Source: Klebsiella planticola ATCC 33531 (GTDB lineage: Bacteria; Pseudomonadota; Gammaproteobacteria; Enterobacterales; Enterobacteriaceae). From it: a DNA stretch of 64,000 nucleotides. The position numbers and the translations under genes are program-made. Below the pieces are notes generated by a model. It searched no databases. It was not told the DNA's origin and saw only the letters and a list, made by a program, of their open reading frames with translations. Within the stretch, counting starts at the first letter, position 1. Each line of letters begins with the position of its first letter. The stretch is from contig NZ_JMPP01000005.1 of NCBI RefSeq assembly GCF_000735435.1, positions 1 through 64,000 on the forward strand. Direction: 5' to 3'. Below, piece by piece: positions 20,381 to 29,748 of the stretch.

Positions 20381-20438
20381 GCATCACGCCTGCTGCCGCG
20401 CGGTAGCCCTGCCCGGCTGACCCGATCAAGGTCAGCCG
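20381..20438. other. Two adjacent strong hairpins downstream of the symporter gene
   Basis: The first hairpin is GGCAGC...GCTGCC. The second, at 20414-20438, is a perfect 9-bp stem CGGCTGACC with its complement and a 7-base loop. No T run follows on either strand, so neither is a standard intrinsic terminator. They could act as an RNA 3'-end stabiliser or be part of a small RNA. Confidence 0.4.
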
Positions 20439-20577
20439 ATCCATCGCCGCGGATTCTCCGCCAGACATGCTCCTGATTTTATCACTCGACGACAACAGAC
20501 GCGTGAGCCGCGCAGGTGAAGCCGGAGCAGGGCAAAAAGAGGGATTTAAGGCACCTTCTCGCGCTGGAGCAAGTGAA

Positions 20578-20916
20578 TTACTTCACCATTTTCTGCGTTT
20601 TCTCGACATCCTTCAGCCCCCCTTCGTTGACGGCATTCTTATAGCCCATGCCTTGCAGCATTTTTTCTGCTTTGCCGGACTGGTTCCCCGTGTTGCAGTA
20701 CAGGTGCAGCGTGTCATTCTTATCTTTTGCCACTTCGCCGATGCGCGCATCCAGCTGTTTCAGGGGAATATTCACCGCCCCTTCAACATGCGTATCCTGG
20801 AACTGGTCTGGGGTGCGGACATCAATCCAGTGCTCAGCCGCCCACAATGAGGTGGACGCCATCAGCATGGCGCCGGTCAAGATCGTTTTTTTCATTACCC
20901 GGGTCAGATTAAACAT
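20578..20916 (-). CDS. pspE: Periplasmic rhodanese (PspE-like thiosulfate sulfurtransferase)
   Basis: The protein has a signal peptide ending SLWA-AEHW and a single small rhodanese domain. The active-site loop reads LYCNTGNQSGKA with the catalytic Cys. This layout matches PspE, a periplasmic sulfurtransferase. The ATG at 20914-20916 is chosen because AGGAG precedes it; the internal MKK start has no ribosome binding site. It is a stand-alone gene with no other psp genes nearby. Confidence 0.88.
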   Translation of the reverse strand: MFNLTRVMKKTILTGAMLMASTSLWAAEHWIDVRTPDQFQDTHVEGAVNIPLKQLDARIGEVAKDKNDTLHLYCNTGNQSGKAEKMLQGMGYKNAVNEGGLKDVEKTQKMVK

Positions 20917-21135
20917 GACGATAGTTCTCCTTATTTGTTTTCCTGGTCACCCGAAATGATACTAGCGAAGGTATCCCGGGCGATCGTTGACCTGATCAGG
21001 AAAATGGGCAGAAAGCGGATAATCGATGATCTGTGCGCAAAGTCAGCACGGCAGGCAAACTGGCAGTCTCAGTTAAAATTACTATGCTTAAAGATAACGT
21101 CACCGGTTTCTACGTTGATTTTATAGGGAGTAGGT

Positions 21136-21294
21136 ATGGGATTCTGGAGAATTGTTTTAACGATTATTTTGCCGCCACTTGGCGTATTACTGGGTAAAGG
21201 ATTTGGCTGGGCATTTATTCTGAATATTGTCCTGACATTGCTGGGTTATATCCCCGGCCTGATTCACGCATTCTGGGTACAAACGCGCGATTAA
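21136..21294 (+). CDS. yqaE: Pmp3/YqaE-family small membrane protein
   Basis: This 52-residue hydrophobic peptide (MGFWRIVLTIILPPLGVLLG, then a second helix and YIPGLIHAFWVQ) has the two-helix pattern and the P-P-L-G-V and Y-x-P-G-x-I-H-A motifs of the Pmp3 (UPF0057) family. These are stress-related membrane proteins. A GGAG lies upstream and a strong terminator follows. Confidence 0.9.
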   Translation: MGFWRIVLTIILPPLGVLLGKGFGWAFILNIVLTLLGYIPGLIHAFWVQTRD

Positions 21295-21308
21295 CCAATA
21301 TCATCATG

Positions 21309-21335
21309 ACGGCGCAGCGGCGCCGTTTATTTTTT
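21309..21335 (+). terminator. Intrinsic terminator of yqaE
   Basis: A 7-bp stem ACGGCGC/GCGCCGT with loop AGCG is followed by TTATTTTTT. Confidence 0.85.
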
Positions 21336-21434
21336 CAGGTATTTTGCATCTGCATCTTATTTCATTTTTACGGGGTGAGCCGCCCGTTTTGAGCGAAGAA
21401 GGGAGGTTAATTCGGCAAACTGCATGCAACAAAA

Positions 21435-21453
21435 AACCCGCACAGGGCGGGTT
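21435..21453 (-). terminator. Intrinsic terminator of the cold-shock gene
   Basis: On the minus strand AACCCGC/GCGGGTT with a 5-base loop is followed by a T run. It lies about 80 bases after the cold-shock stop codon. Confidence 0.85.
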
Positions 21454-21532
21454 CATTTATTATCAGCAGAGCTTATCTGCTCAGGCTATCGCCTTCATCG
21501 CTATTGTAAACGTCGCTGATAATGAGCGCGGC

Positions 21533-21745
21533 TTACAGCGGAGTGACGTTGCCGGCTGCCGGGCCTTTCGCGCCATTTTCAATGGTGAAAGAAACCTGCT
21601 GGCCTTCATCAAGGGTCTTGAAGTTGTCACTCTGGATTGCAGAGAAATGTACGAATACATCTTTGCTGCCGTCGTTCGGAGTGATAAAGCCAAAACCTTT
21701 ATCTGCGTTAAACCATTTTACTAAACCAGTCATTTTATTAGACAT
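21533..21745 (-). CDS. CspA-family cold-shock protein
   Basis: The 70-residue protein is a single cold-shock OB-fold domain that binds single-stranded RNA/DNA as a chaperone. It has RNP1 (KGFGFITP), RNP2 (VFVHFSAI) and starts [19 protein letters not shown]. It is closest to the CspA/CspB/CspG group, but I cannot separate these by eye. AAGGAAG precedes the ATG, and a long structured leader lies upstream, so it is probably cold-inducible. Confidence 0.94.
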   Translation of the reverse strand: MSNKMTGLVKWFNADKGFGFITPNDGSKDVFVHFSAIQSDNFKTLDEGQQVSFTIENGAKGPAAGNVTPL

Positions 21746-21925
21746 AGATACTTCCTTAATTAATGAGCCACTAAGAGCGGCGATGATGGCCTGTATTTAG
21801 AGTTACTTATTTGGCACTTAGGAGGAGGCTCATGAAGAAGGGTATCTGTGGATAGCTCTTGAACTGAGGACTGCTTTACTAAAACTGCTTTCATAAGGTC
21901 TGTGTTCCAAACCGATGACGTCATT
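21746..21925 (-). promoter_or_regulatory. Long cold-shock leader (CspA-type 5' UTR thermosensor)
   Basis: On the minus strand the leader begins with CGGTTTG and ACAGACC, then has TAGTAAAGCAGTCC, TTCAAGAGCTATC and GATACCC in order. This is strikingly similar to the E. coli cspA leader, which refolds in the cold to open translation. Confidence 0.75.
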
Positions 21926-22364
21926 AAGACATAGAGAAATTATTATAGCAAGGTTTATGTTTTTTTATTTTAACCGCTTAAACACCCGGATGGCCATATG
22001 TCTGTTAAAAGTAGCCGGTAACATCAATCGCCATCTCAGCTTCGCACAATAGCAATACGCCTGATATTTCACGGATTCGTTTTCGTATTTTGCGATCAAG
22101 GGTCATGCCTGTGCCGCAGGCATCAATGTCATGAGAGAAAACAGGAACAAATGAGAAAATGAACCGGCTCTGCGGGCAGGCCGGGCGGGCTAAACACGGG
22201 TAAAAACCTGCTGAACAGACGGGCGTGAGGCGGGTTTAAATGGCTGCGGAAACCAGGACGCGCCCTTCCCCCACGGTCACGCTATACCGCCGGTGATTAA
22301 CGCCAACCGGTAGCCGGATCTACTGCCCTGCGGATGGGCATCCGCTCCTGCCGTCCCACGTGGA
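21926..22364. other. Intergenic stretch without a recognised gene
   Basis: This region holds the cold-shock promoter at its left side. I see a short hairpin (GCCTGTGCCGCAGGC, about 22108) and no credible open frame. Confidence 0.4.
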
Positions 22365-22634
22365 TTATTCACCCTTTACACGAATCCGTTTCATCCTGTC
22401 GATCGGATTGCCCTGCCGATCGAAGTAGCGACTCGGCCATATTTCCGCAGGGTCGATACCCAGCGCCTGCGCGATCAAAAACTCCCCTTTAGGCCAGGGG
22501 CGAGACAGCGTGTTGGCTAACGTTGACGAGCTCAGTCCCGCCTGGCGGGACACCGCCGCCAGAGACAGGTTACGCTTTTTTAATTGCGCAATGATATCAG
22601 CCGGATGCATATCAGTTCTGTTCATCTCATTCAT
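22365..22634 (-). CDS. Nlp/Ner-family helix-turn-helix regulator
   Basis: The 89-residue protein resembles the Ner/SfsB (Nlp) regulators related to Mu Ner. The HTH lies at about residues 22-42 (LSLAAVSRQAGLSSSTLANTL), followed by RPWPKGEFLIAQALGIDPAEIWPSRY, the hallmark of the family. Target genes are unknown. It is divergent from an XRE-type gene. Confidence 0.85.
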   Translation of the reverse strand: MNEMNRTDMHPADIIAQLKKRNLSLAAVSRQAGLSSSTLANTLSRPWPKGEFLIAQALGIDPAEIWPSRYFDRQGNPIDRMKRIRVKGE

Positions 22635-22750
22635 TCCTTTGCGTTAGTGAAGCCGTTCATATTACCACCAACACACTAAGTAATACTTAGTACATTTTCA
22701 ACTAACAGCTCCCAGAATCGTGATTCTGTTTCCAGTCTTTCAGGATCATC

Positions 22751-22996
22751 ATGCTGCCGCACCGTTTAAAAGAAGCACGCCTCAGAACGGGACTTTCCCA
22801 ACAAAAACTGGGTATCCTCGCGGGTATTGATGAGGCGACGGCGAGTGCGCGGATGAACCAGTATGAACGCGGCATCCACACTCCCGACTTCGCGCTGGCC
22901 TGTCGGCTGGCAGAAGTGCTGAAGATCCCGGCCTGTTATTTCTATACGGTTGAAGACGATCTGGCGGAAGTGGTAGCCGGCTGGTATCAGCGCTGA
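22751..22996 (+). CDS. XRE-family small transcriptional regulator
   Basis: The 81-residue protein is a single Cro/CI-type HTH (LKEARLRTGLSQQKLGILAG, NQYERGIHTPD) with a short C-terminal helix. It lies upstream of the yjhX toxin gene in the same direction, 250 bases away, so it might regulate that locus; this is inference. Confidence 0.85.
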   Translation: MLPHRLKEARLRTGLSQQKLGILAGIDEATASARMNQYERGIHTPDFALACRLAEVLKIPACYFYTVEDDLAEVVAGWYQR

Positions 22997-23107
22997 GCGT
23001 CAGGCGAGTTTATCCGGATCACACTTTTTAATCCGGGCTATTCCCTGATAAAAAACAGGTGTTATCATTCACCCCGTAAATACCTATCTACTCAACCCGA
23101 GGCTTTG

Positions 23108-23504
<397 letters not shown>

Positions 23505-23514
23505 GGAGAGAGCG

Positions 23515-23640
23515 ATGACCGCAGACCACTTTACTTTTCATATCACCGACGAGAGCGATGCCAGCGACAAGCCTTATTTCACGCCGGAGGCCCACAAGGC
23601 CATCTCCCGCTCTCCTGCCCAAGTCAATAAAAGGTATTAA
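23515..23640 (+). pseudogene. Probable yjhQ remnant (41-aa frame)
   Basis: The frame runs MTADHFTFHITDESDASD and then, after KPYFTPEAHK, ends in VNKRY. The first 18 residues look like the start of YjhQ, the GNAT-type antitoxin that normally follows yjhX, and most of the acetyltransferase body is absent. AAGGAGAG precedes the ATG, 10 bases after the yjhX stop. The yjhP start follows three bases after the stop. The YjhQ comparison rests on memory of the family. Confidence 0.6.
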
Positions 23641-23643
23641 CTC

Positions 23644-24390
23644 ATGGATATCCCACGTATTTTTACGATTAGCGAAAGTGAACATCGCATCCATAATCCG
23701 TTCACCCCGGAAAAGTACGCCACCCTGGGTCGCGTGTTACGCATGAAGCCGGACACCCACATTCTCGATCTCGGCAGCGGCTCGGGTGAGATGCTCTGCA
23801 CCTGGGCGCGCGATCATGGCATTACCGGCACCGGCATCGATATGAGCCCGCTGTTCACCGCGCAGGCCAGGCGGCGTGCAGAAGAGCTCGGCGTCAGCAG
23901 TAAGGTTCATTTCATTCATAACGATGCCGCAGGGTATGTTGCAGAAGAGAAATACGATGTGGCCGCCTGCGTCGGCGCGACATGGATTGCCGGTGGGTTT
24001 GCCGGGACAGTCGGGCTACTGGCGCAGAGTCTGAAACCGGGCGGGTTCATGCTTATTGGCGAACCGTACTGGCGTCAGCTCCCCGCGACGGAAGAGATAG
24101 CCCAGGCCTGCGGGGTCTCCTCCGTTGCCGATTTCCTTCCCCTTCCCGACCTTGTCGCCTGTTTCGACCAACTCGGCTATGACGTGGTGGAAATGGTGCT
24201 GGCGGACCAGGAAGGCTGGGATCGCTACGAAGCCGCGAAGTGGCTCACTATGCGCCGCTGGCTGGAGGAAAACCCTGACGATGACTTTGCCCCGGAGGTT
24301 CGAACCGAACTGACGATAGCCCCCAAACGCCATGTCACCTGGACCCGGGAATACTTTGGCTGGGGCGTGTTTGCATTAATCGCCCGCTGA
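23644..24390 (+). CDS. yjhP: YjhP-like SAM-dependent methyltransferase
   Basis: The 248-residue protein is a class I methyltransferase with motif I ILDLGSGSGEML, an acidic end of strand 2 (GTGIDMSPL) and motif IV region VAACVGATWIAGGF. The order yjhX-yjhQ-yjhP is that of the E. coli KpLE2 region. The substrate is unknown. A terminator hairpin follows. Confidence 0.85.
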   Translation: MDIPRIFTISESEHRIHNPFTPEKYATLGRVLRMKPDTHILDLGSGSGEMLCTWARDHGITGTGIDMSPLFTAQARRRAEELGVSSKVHFIHNDAAGYVAEEKYDVAACVGATWIAGGFAGTVGLLAQSLKPGGFMLIGEPYWRQLPATEEIAQACGVSSVADFLPLPDLVACFDQLGYDVVEMVLADQEGWDRYEAAKWLTMRRWLEENPDDDFAPEVRTELTIAPKRHVTWTREYFGWGVFALIAR

Positions 24391-24399
24391 AGTGAAGCT

Positions 24400-24429
24400 G
24401 GCGGTATAGCTGAAACGGGCTATACCGCC
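24400..24429 (+). terminator. Hairpin after yjhP
   Basis: A perfect 11-bp stem GGCGGTATAGC/GCTATACCGCC with an 8-base loop lies after yjhP and before the convergent porin gene. The T run is short. Confidence 0.6.
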
Positions 24430-24564
24430 ATTCGGGCATGTTCGACACATTATCACACCAGATCCTCTCAGCCTGATGGCCAACCGACAGGGATGCCGTT
24501 CATCACAAGCTAAGAGTTCTGGTGGATAACATGGTCACGAGAGGGATATCGTCTTACCGTGACA

Positions 24565-25953
24565 TCAGAACCACGCCTCAAACATGCCGCCCACGTTCAG
24601 GGAATCCAGCTGTTCGTCGCTGGTACCGTTCACTTTCGCCGTGCGTTGGTTGTCGACCTGACCGCCGGTCACGTAGAAGCGCAGCATCGGACGGAACTCC
24701 GGCCCCATACCAATCGCGATGTTCTGCGACAACGTCAGCTTCCAGCCGTGGTTATCCCCGCCCTGATCGTAATCTACGCGCTGGTAACCCGCTTCCAGCC
24801 AGGTGGAGTGCACATCGTTCCAGAAGTACATCGGACGAACGATGGCGCCGTAGTTCTTGCGGTTGTCGGTGTTGTCCTTACTGTTGTCATAGTCATGGAA
24901 GGCCAACAGGTATTCGACCTGCGCCTGCCGGGTGAACTTATAGTTGCCCTCGAAGCTGGCGTAGACGGTGGTCAACCCGTCCGTTTTGTTGTAAACGCTG
25001 TTATCAGCGTTATCGGAATAGCGCAGGATAACTTTGTTTACGCCGCTGTCGTCGCTGTTGGTGTGGCTCAACAGCAGGCCGCCCTGCCAGGCATCAATCT
25101 GCGCGTCGTTGTCCACCGCTTTGGAGTCAAAGCCGTAGTTGGCATAGACCTCGACATCGATGGGCCCGGCCTTAATGTTGTGGGTTTTGGTGGTCAGCGC
25201 ATAGTGACCGTCGTCGCCGGTGCCGGAGCCGCCGGTACAGGTGATGCGCGATGGGTTAGACTCGTCGGCCATGACTTCCGGACTACAGGACTCTACCTGC
25301 GAAACCGCCGCGACATCGAACTGCACGCCGCCGATATCGAAGTTTTTCACCCCGGCGCCCTGGCCATCGTGGTTCATCCAGAAGTAGTCGTTGATGCCCT
25401 GCTGTGGACGCTGGTGGAAGTCACGTCCTGCCCAGAGGTAGGCGCCGGGGTTGGATGCCAGTACGTTGGTGACGCCAACGTAGGCTTTTTTCAGGTTAAC
25501 TTCGTCGCTCCAGTGGTCAAACATCACGTTGATATCCCAGATGGCGCCCTGGCTGCTCTTAAAGGCTTTGGTAATCTGGAATTCGCCGCCGTTACCTTCG
25601 TTGCCCAGGCGACCAATCGCCGAGGCACCGTTATAGGACCCATCCACACCGATATATTTCTGATCGCCGGTCTGGAAATGGGCGCCGTAGCGGGCGTAGC
25701 CGCTAAACTTCAGACCGAATGGAATCGCCATATCCGGCGACTGTGCGGCAGTTTGTGGGTTGGTCTCCAGATCCACCTTCTTTGCAGCGGCGGCGTCCAT
25801 TTTCGCCTGGCGGTCCGCCAGCGCCTTATCGACGGCTTTCGCCACAATGGCGTCAATTTGTTCCTGAGTAAATTCTTGGGCCATAGCAGAGGAAAAAGGG
25901 CAAAGCGCGGCGATAACCGCCATAGTTAATGGAAGTTTTTTTATCATGTTCAT
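24565..25953 (-). CDS. LamB-type carbohydrate porin
   Basis: This 462-residue outer-membrane protein belongs to the maltoporin/ScrY/BglH family. It has a signal peptide ending AMA-QEF, a short N-terminal helical segment with heptad-like Ala/Lys repeats (about residues 28-60, as in ScrY), then FGLKFSGYARYGAHFQTG, which is the usual start of the barrel. It ends in FEAWF. The adjacent xylose and xylodextrin genes suggest it passes xylo-oligosaccharides; the substrate is inferred from context. Confidence 0.88.
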   Translation of the reverse strand: MNMIKKLPLTMAVIAALCPFSSAMAQEFTQEQIDAIVAKAVDKALADRQAKMDAAAAKKVDLETNPQTAAQSPDMAIPFGLKFSGYARYGAHFQTGDQKYIGVDGSYNGASAIGRLGNEGNGGEFQITKAFKSSQGAIWDINVMFDHWSDEVNLKKAYVGVTNVLASNPGAYLWAGRDFHQRPQQGINDYFWMNHDGQGAGVKNFDIGGVQFDVAAVSQVESCSPEVMADESNPSRITCTGGSGTGDDGHYALTTKTHNIKAGPIDVEVYANYGFDSKAVDNDAQIDAWQGGLLLSHTNSDDSGVNKVILRYSDNADNSVYNKTDGLTTVYASFEGNYKFTRQAQVEYLLAFHDYDNSKDNTDNRKNYGAIVRPMYFWNDVHSTWLEAGYQRVDYDQGGDNHGWKLTLSQNIAIGMGPEFRPMLRFYVTGGQVDNQRTAKVNGTSDEQLDSLNVGGMFEAWF

Positions 25954-26454
25954 GTCTATCTCAATATAGTTTAATTGTATTCAGATAATAACAATCCCAT
26001 TCTGGGTGACAGAATATGTCGCTATCATAAGAACAATATCATTGTTATTTTTACGGTCGCAGAGGCTTTACGCTATTCTGGTGATAATGTCTCCATGAGT
26101 GATATTTGCTGATGTGCGCCGGTGCAGATGAATAATGTCTTCGAATAATTCATCGACCAGCATTATTGATGATTGCGATGACAGCGGTCTTTGGCCCTCC
26201 CTCTCGGTTTGTCGTGCACAACAGGTGTTGCCCCGGCAGATGTTTTCGCCAAAGGCCCGTTTCATCAATGGTTCTCTTTAACTTAATTGCTCGTCATTTC
26301 TGTGGCCCGCTGATTTCCGGTCTCTTCTGCTCTTCGGGGTTGTAGAAAGCGTATTTATCAGTCCGCAGGAGTCGTCTATATATCAGTACCGCATCGGGTT
26401 CACCGCGAATGCGCCGCAATAAATTTCAGTCACGATGAATGGCACCGGTAATCA
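25954..26454. other. Gap between xylA and the LamB-type porin, no gene recognised
   Basis: It contains the porin promoter region (AT-rich near 26000). A 66-codon minus-strand frame at 26068-26268 shows no family resemblance. It may be relic sequence. Confidence 0.35.
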
Positions 26455-26455
26455 A

Positions 26456-26471
26456 TGCCCCCGCGGGGGCA
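26456..26471. terminator. GC palindrome after xylA
   Basis: The 16-base perfect palindrome TGCCCCCGCGGGGGCA lies 13 bases after the xylA stop. It probably marks the 3' end of the transcript, but no T run follows. Confidence 0.5.
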
Positions 26472-26483
26472 TGCAAGCAGGAT

Positions 26484-27803
26484 TCATTCGAAGAGATAGG
26501 CATTGACCAGGTTTTCGAGTAATTCCTGATGTCCGCTTTGATGCTGAGGATTAAGGTTATGCTGTTCGGCATACCGGGCGGTTTGCGCCAGCGACATTTG
26601 CCCCTGCAGAATTTGCTGACCCACTTCACGACTCCAGCCGGCATAGCGTTTTGCAACGCGTTGCTCCAGCTGACCGTCTTCAATCATGCGAGCGGCCTTT
26701 TTGAGTGCCAGCGCCATCACATCCATGGCGCCAATGTGACCATGGAACAGGTCATATTTGTCGGTGCTTTGACGACGGACTTTGGCATCAAAGTTCAGGC
26801 CACCGGTGGTAAAGCCGCCGGCTTTAAGGATCTCGTACATGACCAGCGTGTTTTCTTCTACGCTGTTCGGGAACTGATCCGTATCCCAGCCAAGCTGGGC
26901 GTCACCGCGGTTGGCGTCAACGGAGCCGAAAATATCCAGAGCAATGGCGCTGGCGATTTCATGGTGGAAAGAGTGCCCGGCAAGCGTTGCGTGGTTAGCC
27001 TCAATGTTCACCTTGATCTCTTTTTCCAGGCCAAATTGCTTGAGGAAGCCATAGACCGTCGCGACATCGTAATCATATTGATGCTTAGTGGGTTCCTGCG
27101 GTTTAGGTTCGATAAGCAGGGTGCCACGGAAACCCGTTTTGTGTTTGTGCTCAACCACCATCTGCAGGAAGCGGCCAATTTGCTCACGCTCCTGGCGCAA
27201 ATCCGTATTCAGCAGAGATTCGTAACCTTCGCGACCGCCCCATAGCACATAGTTTTCGCCGCCCAACTGGTGGGTGGCATTCATGGCGGCAACGACCTGG
27301 GCTGCCGCCCAGGCAAAGACGTCCGGATCGGGGTTGGTTGCCGCCCCGGCGGCGTAGCGCGGGTTGGTAAAACAGTTAGCAGTCCCCCACAGCAATTTCA
27401 CCCCGCTTTCCTGCTGTTTTTGCGCCAGCACTTCGGTCATTCTGGCGAAGTTATTCAGATACTCTTTCAACGATGCGCCTTCTGGCGAGACGTCCACATC
27501 GTGGAAGCAGTAATACGGCACATTGAGCTTATGGAAGAATTCAAAAGCGACGTCAGCTTTATATTTTGCCTGGCTAAGCGCATCGCCAGCCTGTTGCCAG
27601 GGTCGTTCAAAAGAACCGCTGCCAAACATATCGGCGCCATTCCAGCAGAAGTTGTGCCAATAGCAGGCGGCAAAGCGCAGGTGTTCTGCCATTCTTTTTC
27701 CCAGCACGATTTCATCCGGGTTGTAGTGGCGAAAAGCCAGCGGATTTGTTGTTTTGGGACCGGCAAAATGGACGCGGTCAAGTTGGTCGAAATAAACTGG
27801 CAT
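26484..27803 (-). CDS. xylA: Xylose isomerase
   Basis: XylA converts D-xylose to D-xylulose in the cytosol. The 439-residue protein matches the long (class II) enterobacterial form, with the catalytic-His segment [37 protein letters not shown] and [17 protein letters not shown], which holds metal ligands. The ATG at 27801-27803 has GGAG at good distance; an ATG five codons upstream has none. No xylB, xylFGH or xylR adjoins it, so it is likely a second xylA dedicated to the xylodextrin cluster. It is divergent from the symporter gene. Confidence 0.95.
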   Translation of the reverse strand: MPVYFDQLDRVHFAGPKTTNPLAFRHYNPDEIVLGKRMAEHLRFAACYWHNFCWNGADMFGSGSFERPWQQAGDALSQAKYKADVAFEFFHKLNVPYYCFHDVDVSPEGASLKEYLNNFARMTEVLAQKQQESGVKLLWGTANCFTNPRYAAGAATNPDPDVFAWAAAQVVAAMNATHQLGGENYVLWGGREGYESLLNTDLRQEREQIGRFLQMVVEHKHKTGFRGTLLIEPKPQEPTKHQYDYDVATVYGFLKQFGLEKEIKVNIEANHATLAGHSFHHEIASAIALDIFGSVDANRGDAQLGWDTDQFPNSVEENTLVMYEILKAGGFTTGGLNFDAKVRRQSTDKYDLFHGHIGAMDVMALALKKAARMIEDGQLEQRVAKRYAGWSREVGQQILQGQMSLAQTARYAEQHNLNPQHQSGHQELLENLVNAYLFE

Positions 27804-27916
27804 AATGAACTCCGTCATTCAGGAAGCGAAAAATAAATAATTTTGACCTATCCTGTATTTTCCTGGCAGGCGGCTCAATTACGTTATTTCATTCGGCAAT
27901 TAAGAAAATGCGCAAA

Positions 27917-27932
27917 TGTGAACCATCTCGCA
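27917..27932. promoter_or_regulatory. Candidate CRP site in the xylA/symporter divergent region
   Basis: TGTGA-N6-TCGCA matches the CRP consensus except for one base. It lies about 115 bases upstream of xylA and could serve either side. The rest of the 430-base region is AT-rich and no gene is seen. I could not identify XylR sites with confidence. Confidence 0.55.
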
Positions 27933-28233
27933 AATAATAACGCGACATATTAAATACACTGATAGCCATACCCCCCTTTCCTTCGTGAGGGATTAAGATG
28001 GCAATCACTAAAATAAAAAACCAGGTGTTTTCGGGGACATTTTCCTGCCGCCGATATTGCTTGTCAGCGACTCGTCAGCACGCTGGGTACGCGCTCTGGA
28101 GAGAGCCTGAGTTTCGATGATCACAGAAGTAAAAAAACATAATTAATTAATGTAAAATCGTAATGGATTCCCTGAGGCCATCTGTGTCAGAAAGTGTTTC
28201 ACATTCACAAAAGAGACCGGAGACTTGATTAGA

Positions 28234-29688
28234 ATGAGCAAGAACATAATGCAAAGTCGGCATGATGAATATCACAAATTAACTCGTGGGGAACGCATTG
28301 GTTATGGGATGGGTGATTTTGCGCAAAACCTTGTTTTTGGGACGATAGGCGGTTTTCTTGCTCTTCACATGTTGACGGTAAATACCATCAGCACCGCCAC
28401 GGCGGGGTTTATATTTCTGTTTGTGCGCATCGTTAATGTTTTCTGGGATCCGATGGTCGGCACCTATGTTGACAAAAGAAGTTCAAGCGCCGGGAAATAT
28501 CGCCCCTGGCTTTTAAGAGCCGGTATTCCCCTCGTGATTCTTTCCGCGTTGCTTTTTGCGCCTATTCCCGGAATAAGAGGTTCGGTTCCTTTTGCGTTTA
28601 TCATTTATCTGGCACTGGATTTAGTTTATTCATTGGTGAATATTCCTTATGGTTCGCTTAATGCATCATTGACGAGAGACCCTGAATCAATTGATAAACT
28701 GACCAGTACCCGCATGATGCTGGCAAACAGCGCCAACCTGCTTGTTTATACCTTGTTCCCGATGTTCGTACAGATGGCCTCACCAAAAGATCGCAGCCTC
28801 AAGGATACGGGTTTTTTTGGCCTTCAGCTGAATATGGGTAACTATACCGACCCGTCAGCTAACTATGCGTGGTTCGGCGTTTACTCAATCTATATGTTAA
28901 TTGGCGCAGCGGCACTTTTCTTCTGCTATAAATTCACCAAAGAACGTGTGGTCGCGACGGCAGAACAGACGGCTAACGTAAAAGCGACAGATTTATTCCT
29001 TGAACTTAAAAATAACCGGCCGCTGGTCATTCTCGGATTCTTTTTCATGTTAGCCTTTACCTTCATGTTCTTCATGAACACGGTCAATGGCTTTTTCAAT
29101 CAGTTTGTTGTCGGTCATTCTGAATGGATGGGAGCGATTGGTCTTGTCGCCTCAATTCCCGGTATCATCTTCCCTATCTTCTGGTCCAGGCTGAAGAAAA
29201 TCTTCGGTAAAAAAGGCTTCTTCCATCTTTTCCTTGGCATGTTTATTGTGGGTGAATTACTGACCTACGTGTGGTCACGCGAAGGCATGCACGATGCCCT
29301 GTGGCTTGCTTACGTCGCAACCTTCATTAAACAATGGGGCTTAACCTCGGCGACCGGCTTCATGTGGGCGCTTGTTCCGGAAGTGATCGCCTATGGCGAA
29401 TTAAAATCAGGCAAACGCAATGCCGCCATCATTAACGCGATTATGGGACTGTTCTTCAAGATTGGTTTCACGATTGGCGGCGCGATTCCACTTTGGTTAC
29501 TGGCCGCCTATGGCTTTAGCGAAACCGGCGCGCAACAAAGTGCCAATGCTATCGACGGAATCATTATGACCGCGGTGTGGATGCCCATCGTGTTAGCCGC
29601 TATTTCGATGATTATTATTCAGCTCTATCCTATCTCAGATAAAAATGTCACCGAGATCAACCGTCAGCTGGATGAGATCCGGGTATAG
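28234..29688 (+). CDS. xynT: GPH-family xyloside symporter (XynT/YagG-like)
   Basis: The 484-residue protein has 12 predicted helices and the GPH family pattern (GYGMGDFAQNLVFGTIGGFLALH; FRIV-like FVRIVNVFWDPMVGTYVDKR). It precedes a GH43 beta-xylosidase in the same direction, the arrangement of the Klebsiella xylodextrin operon xynTB and of E. coli yagGH. It likely imports xylobiose and longer xylodextrins with a cation. The ATG at 28234 is chosen; GGAG lies 11 bases upstream. A TTG three codons earlier is too close to that site. Confidence 0.88.
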   Translation: MSKNIMQSRHDEYHKLTRGERIGYGMGDFAQNLVFGTIGGFLALHMLTVNTISTATAGFIFLFVRIVNVFWDPMVGTYVDKRSSSAGKYRPWLLRAGIPLVILSALLFAPIPGIRGSVPFAFIIYLALDLVYSLVNIPYGSLNASLTRDPESIDKLTSTRMMLANSANLLVYTLFPMFVQMASPKDRSLKDTGFFGLQLNMGNYTDPSANYAWFGVYSIYMLIGAAALFFCYKFTKERVVATAEQTANVKATDLFLELKNNRPLVILGFFFMLAFTFMFFMNTVNGFFNQFVVGHSEWMGAIGLVASIPGIIFPIFWSRLKKIFGKKGFFHLFLGMFIVGELLTYVWSREGMHDALWLAYVATFIKQWGLTSATGFMWALVPEVIAYGELKSGKRNAAIINAIMGLFFKIGFTIGGAIPLWLLAAYGFSETGAQQSANAIDGIIMTAVWMPIVLAAISMIIIQLYPISDKNVTEINRQLDEIRV

Positions 29689-29748
29689 TTAAAAAATTAA
29701 TAAGAATTCAGAAATATAAATTTGGATATTTTAAAAAGGTAGAATGAT

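Noticed and set aside
20381..20470. TPP or other riboswitch reading of the hairpin cluster
   Set aside because: I could not find the conserved TPP-element strings, and no metabolic gene follows in either direction.
20244..20495. 83-codon minus-strand frame covering the tandem hairpins
   Set aside because: It overlaps the symporter 3' end and stem-loop sequence and has no recognisable family or ribosome binding site.
24559..25929. 456-codon plus-strand frame opposite the LamB-type porin
   Set aside because: The opposite strand encodes a complete porin with signal peptide and terminal Phe, while this frame is Val-rich without motifs.
28184..28207. Second CRP site before the xylodextrin symporter
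   Set aside because: Only a half-site (TTCACA) is present and the spacing to a partner is wrong.
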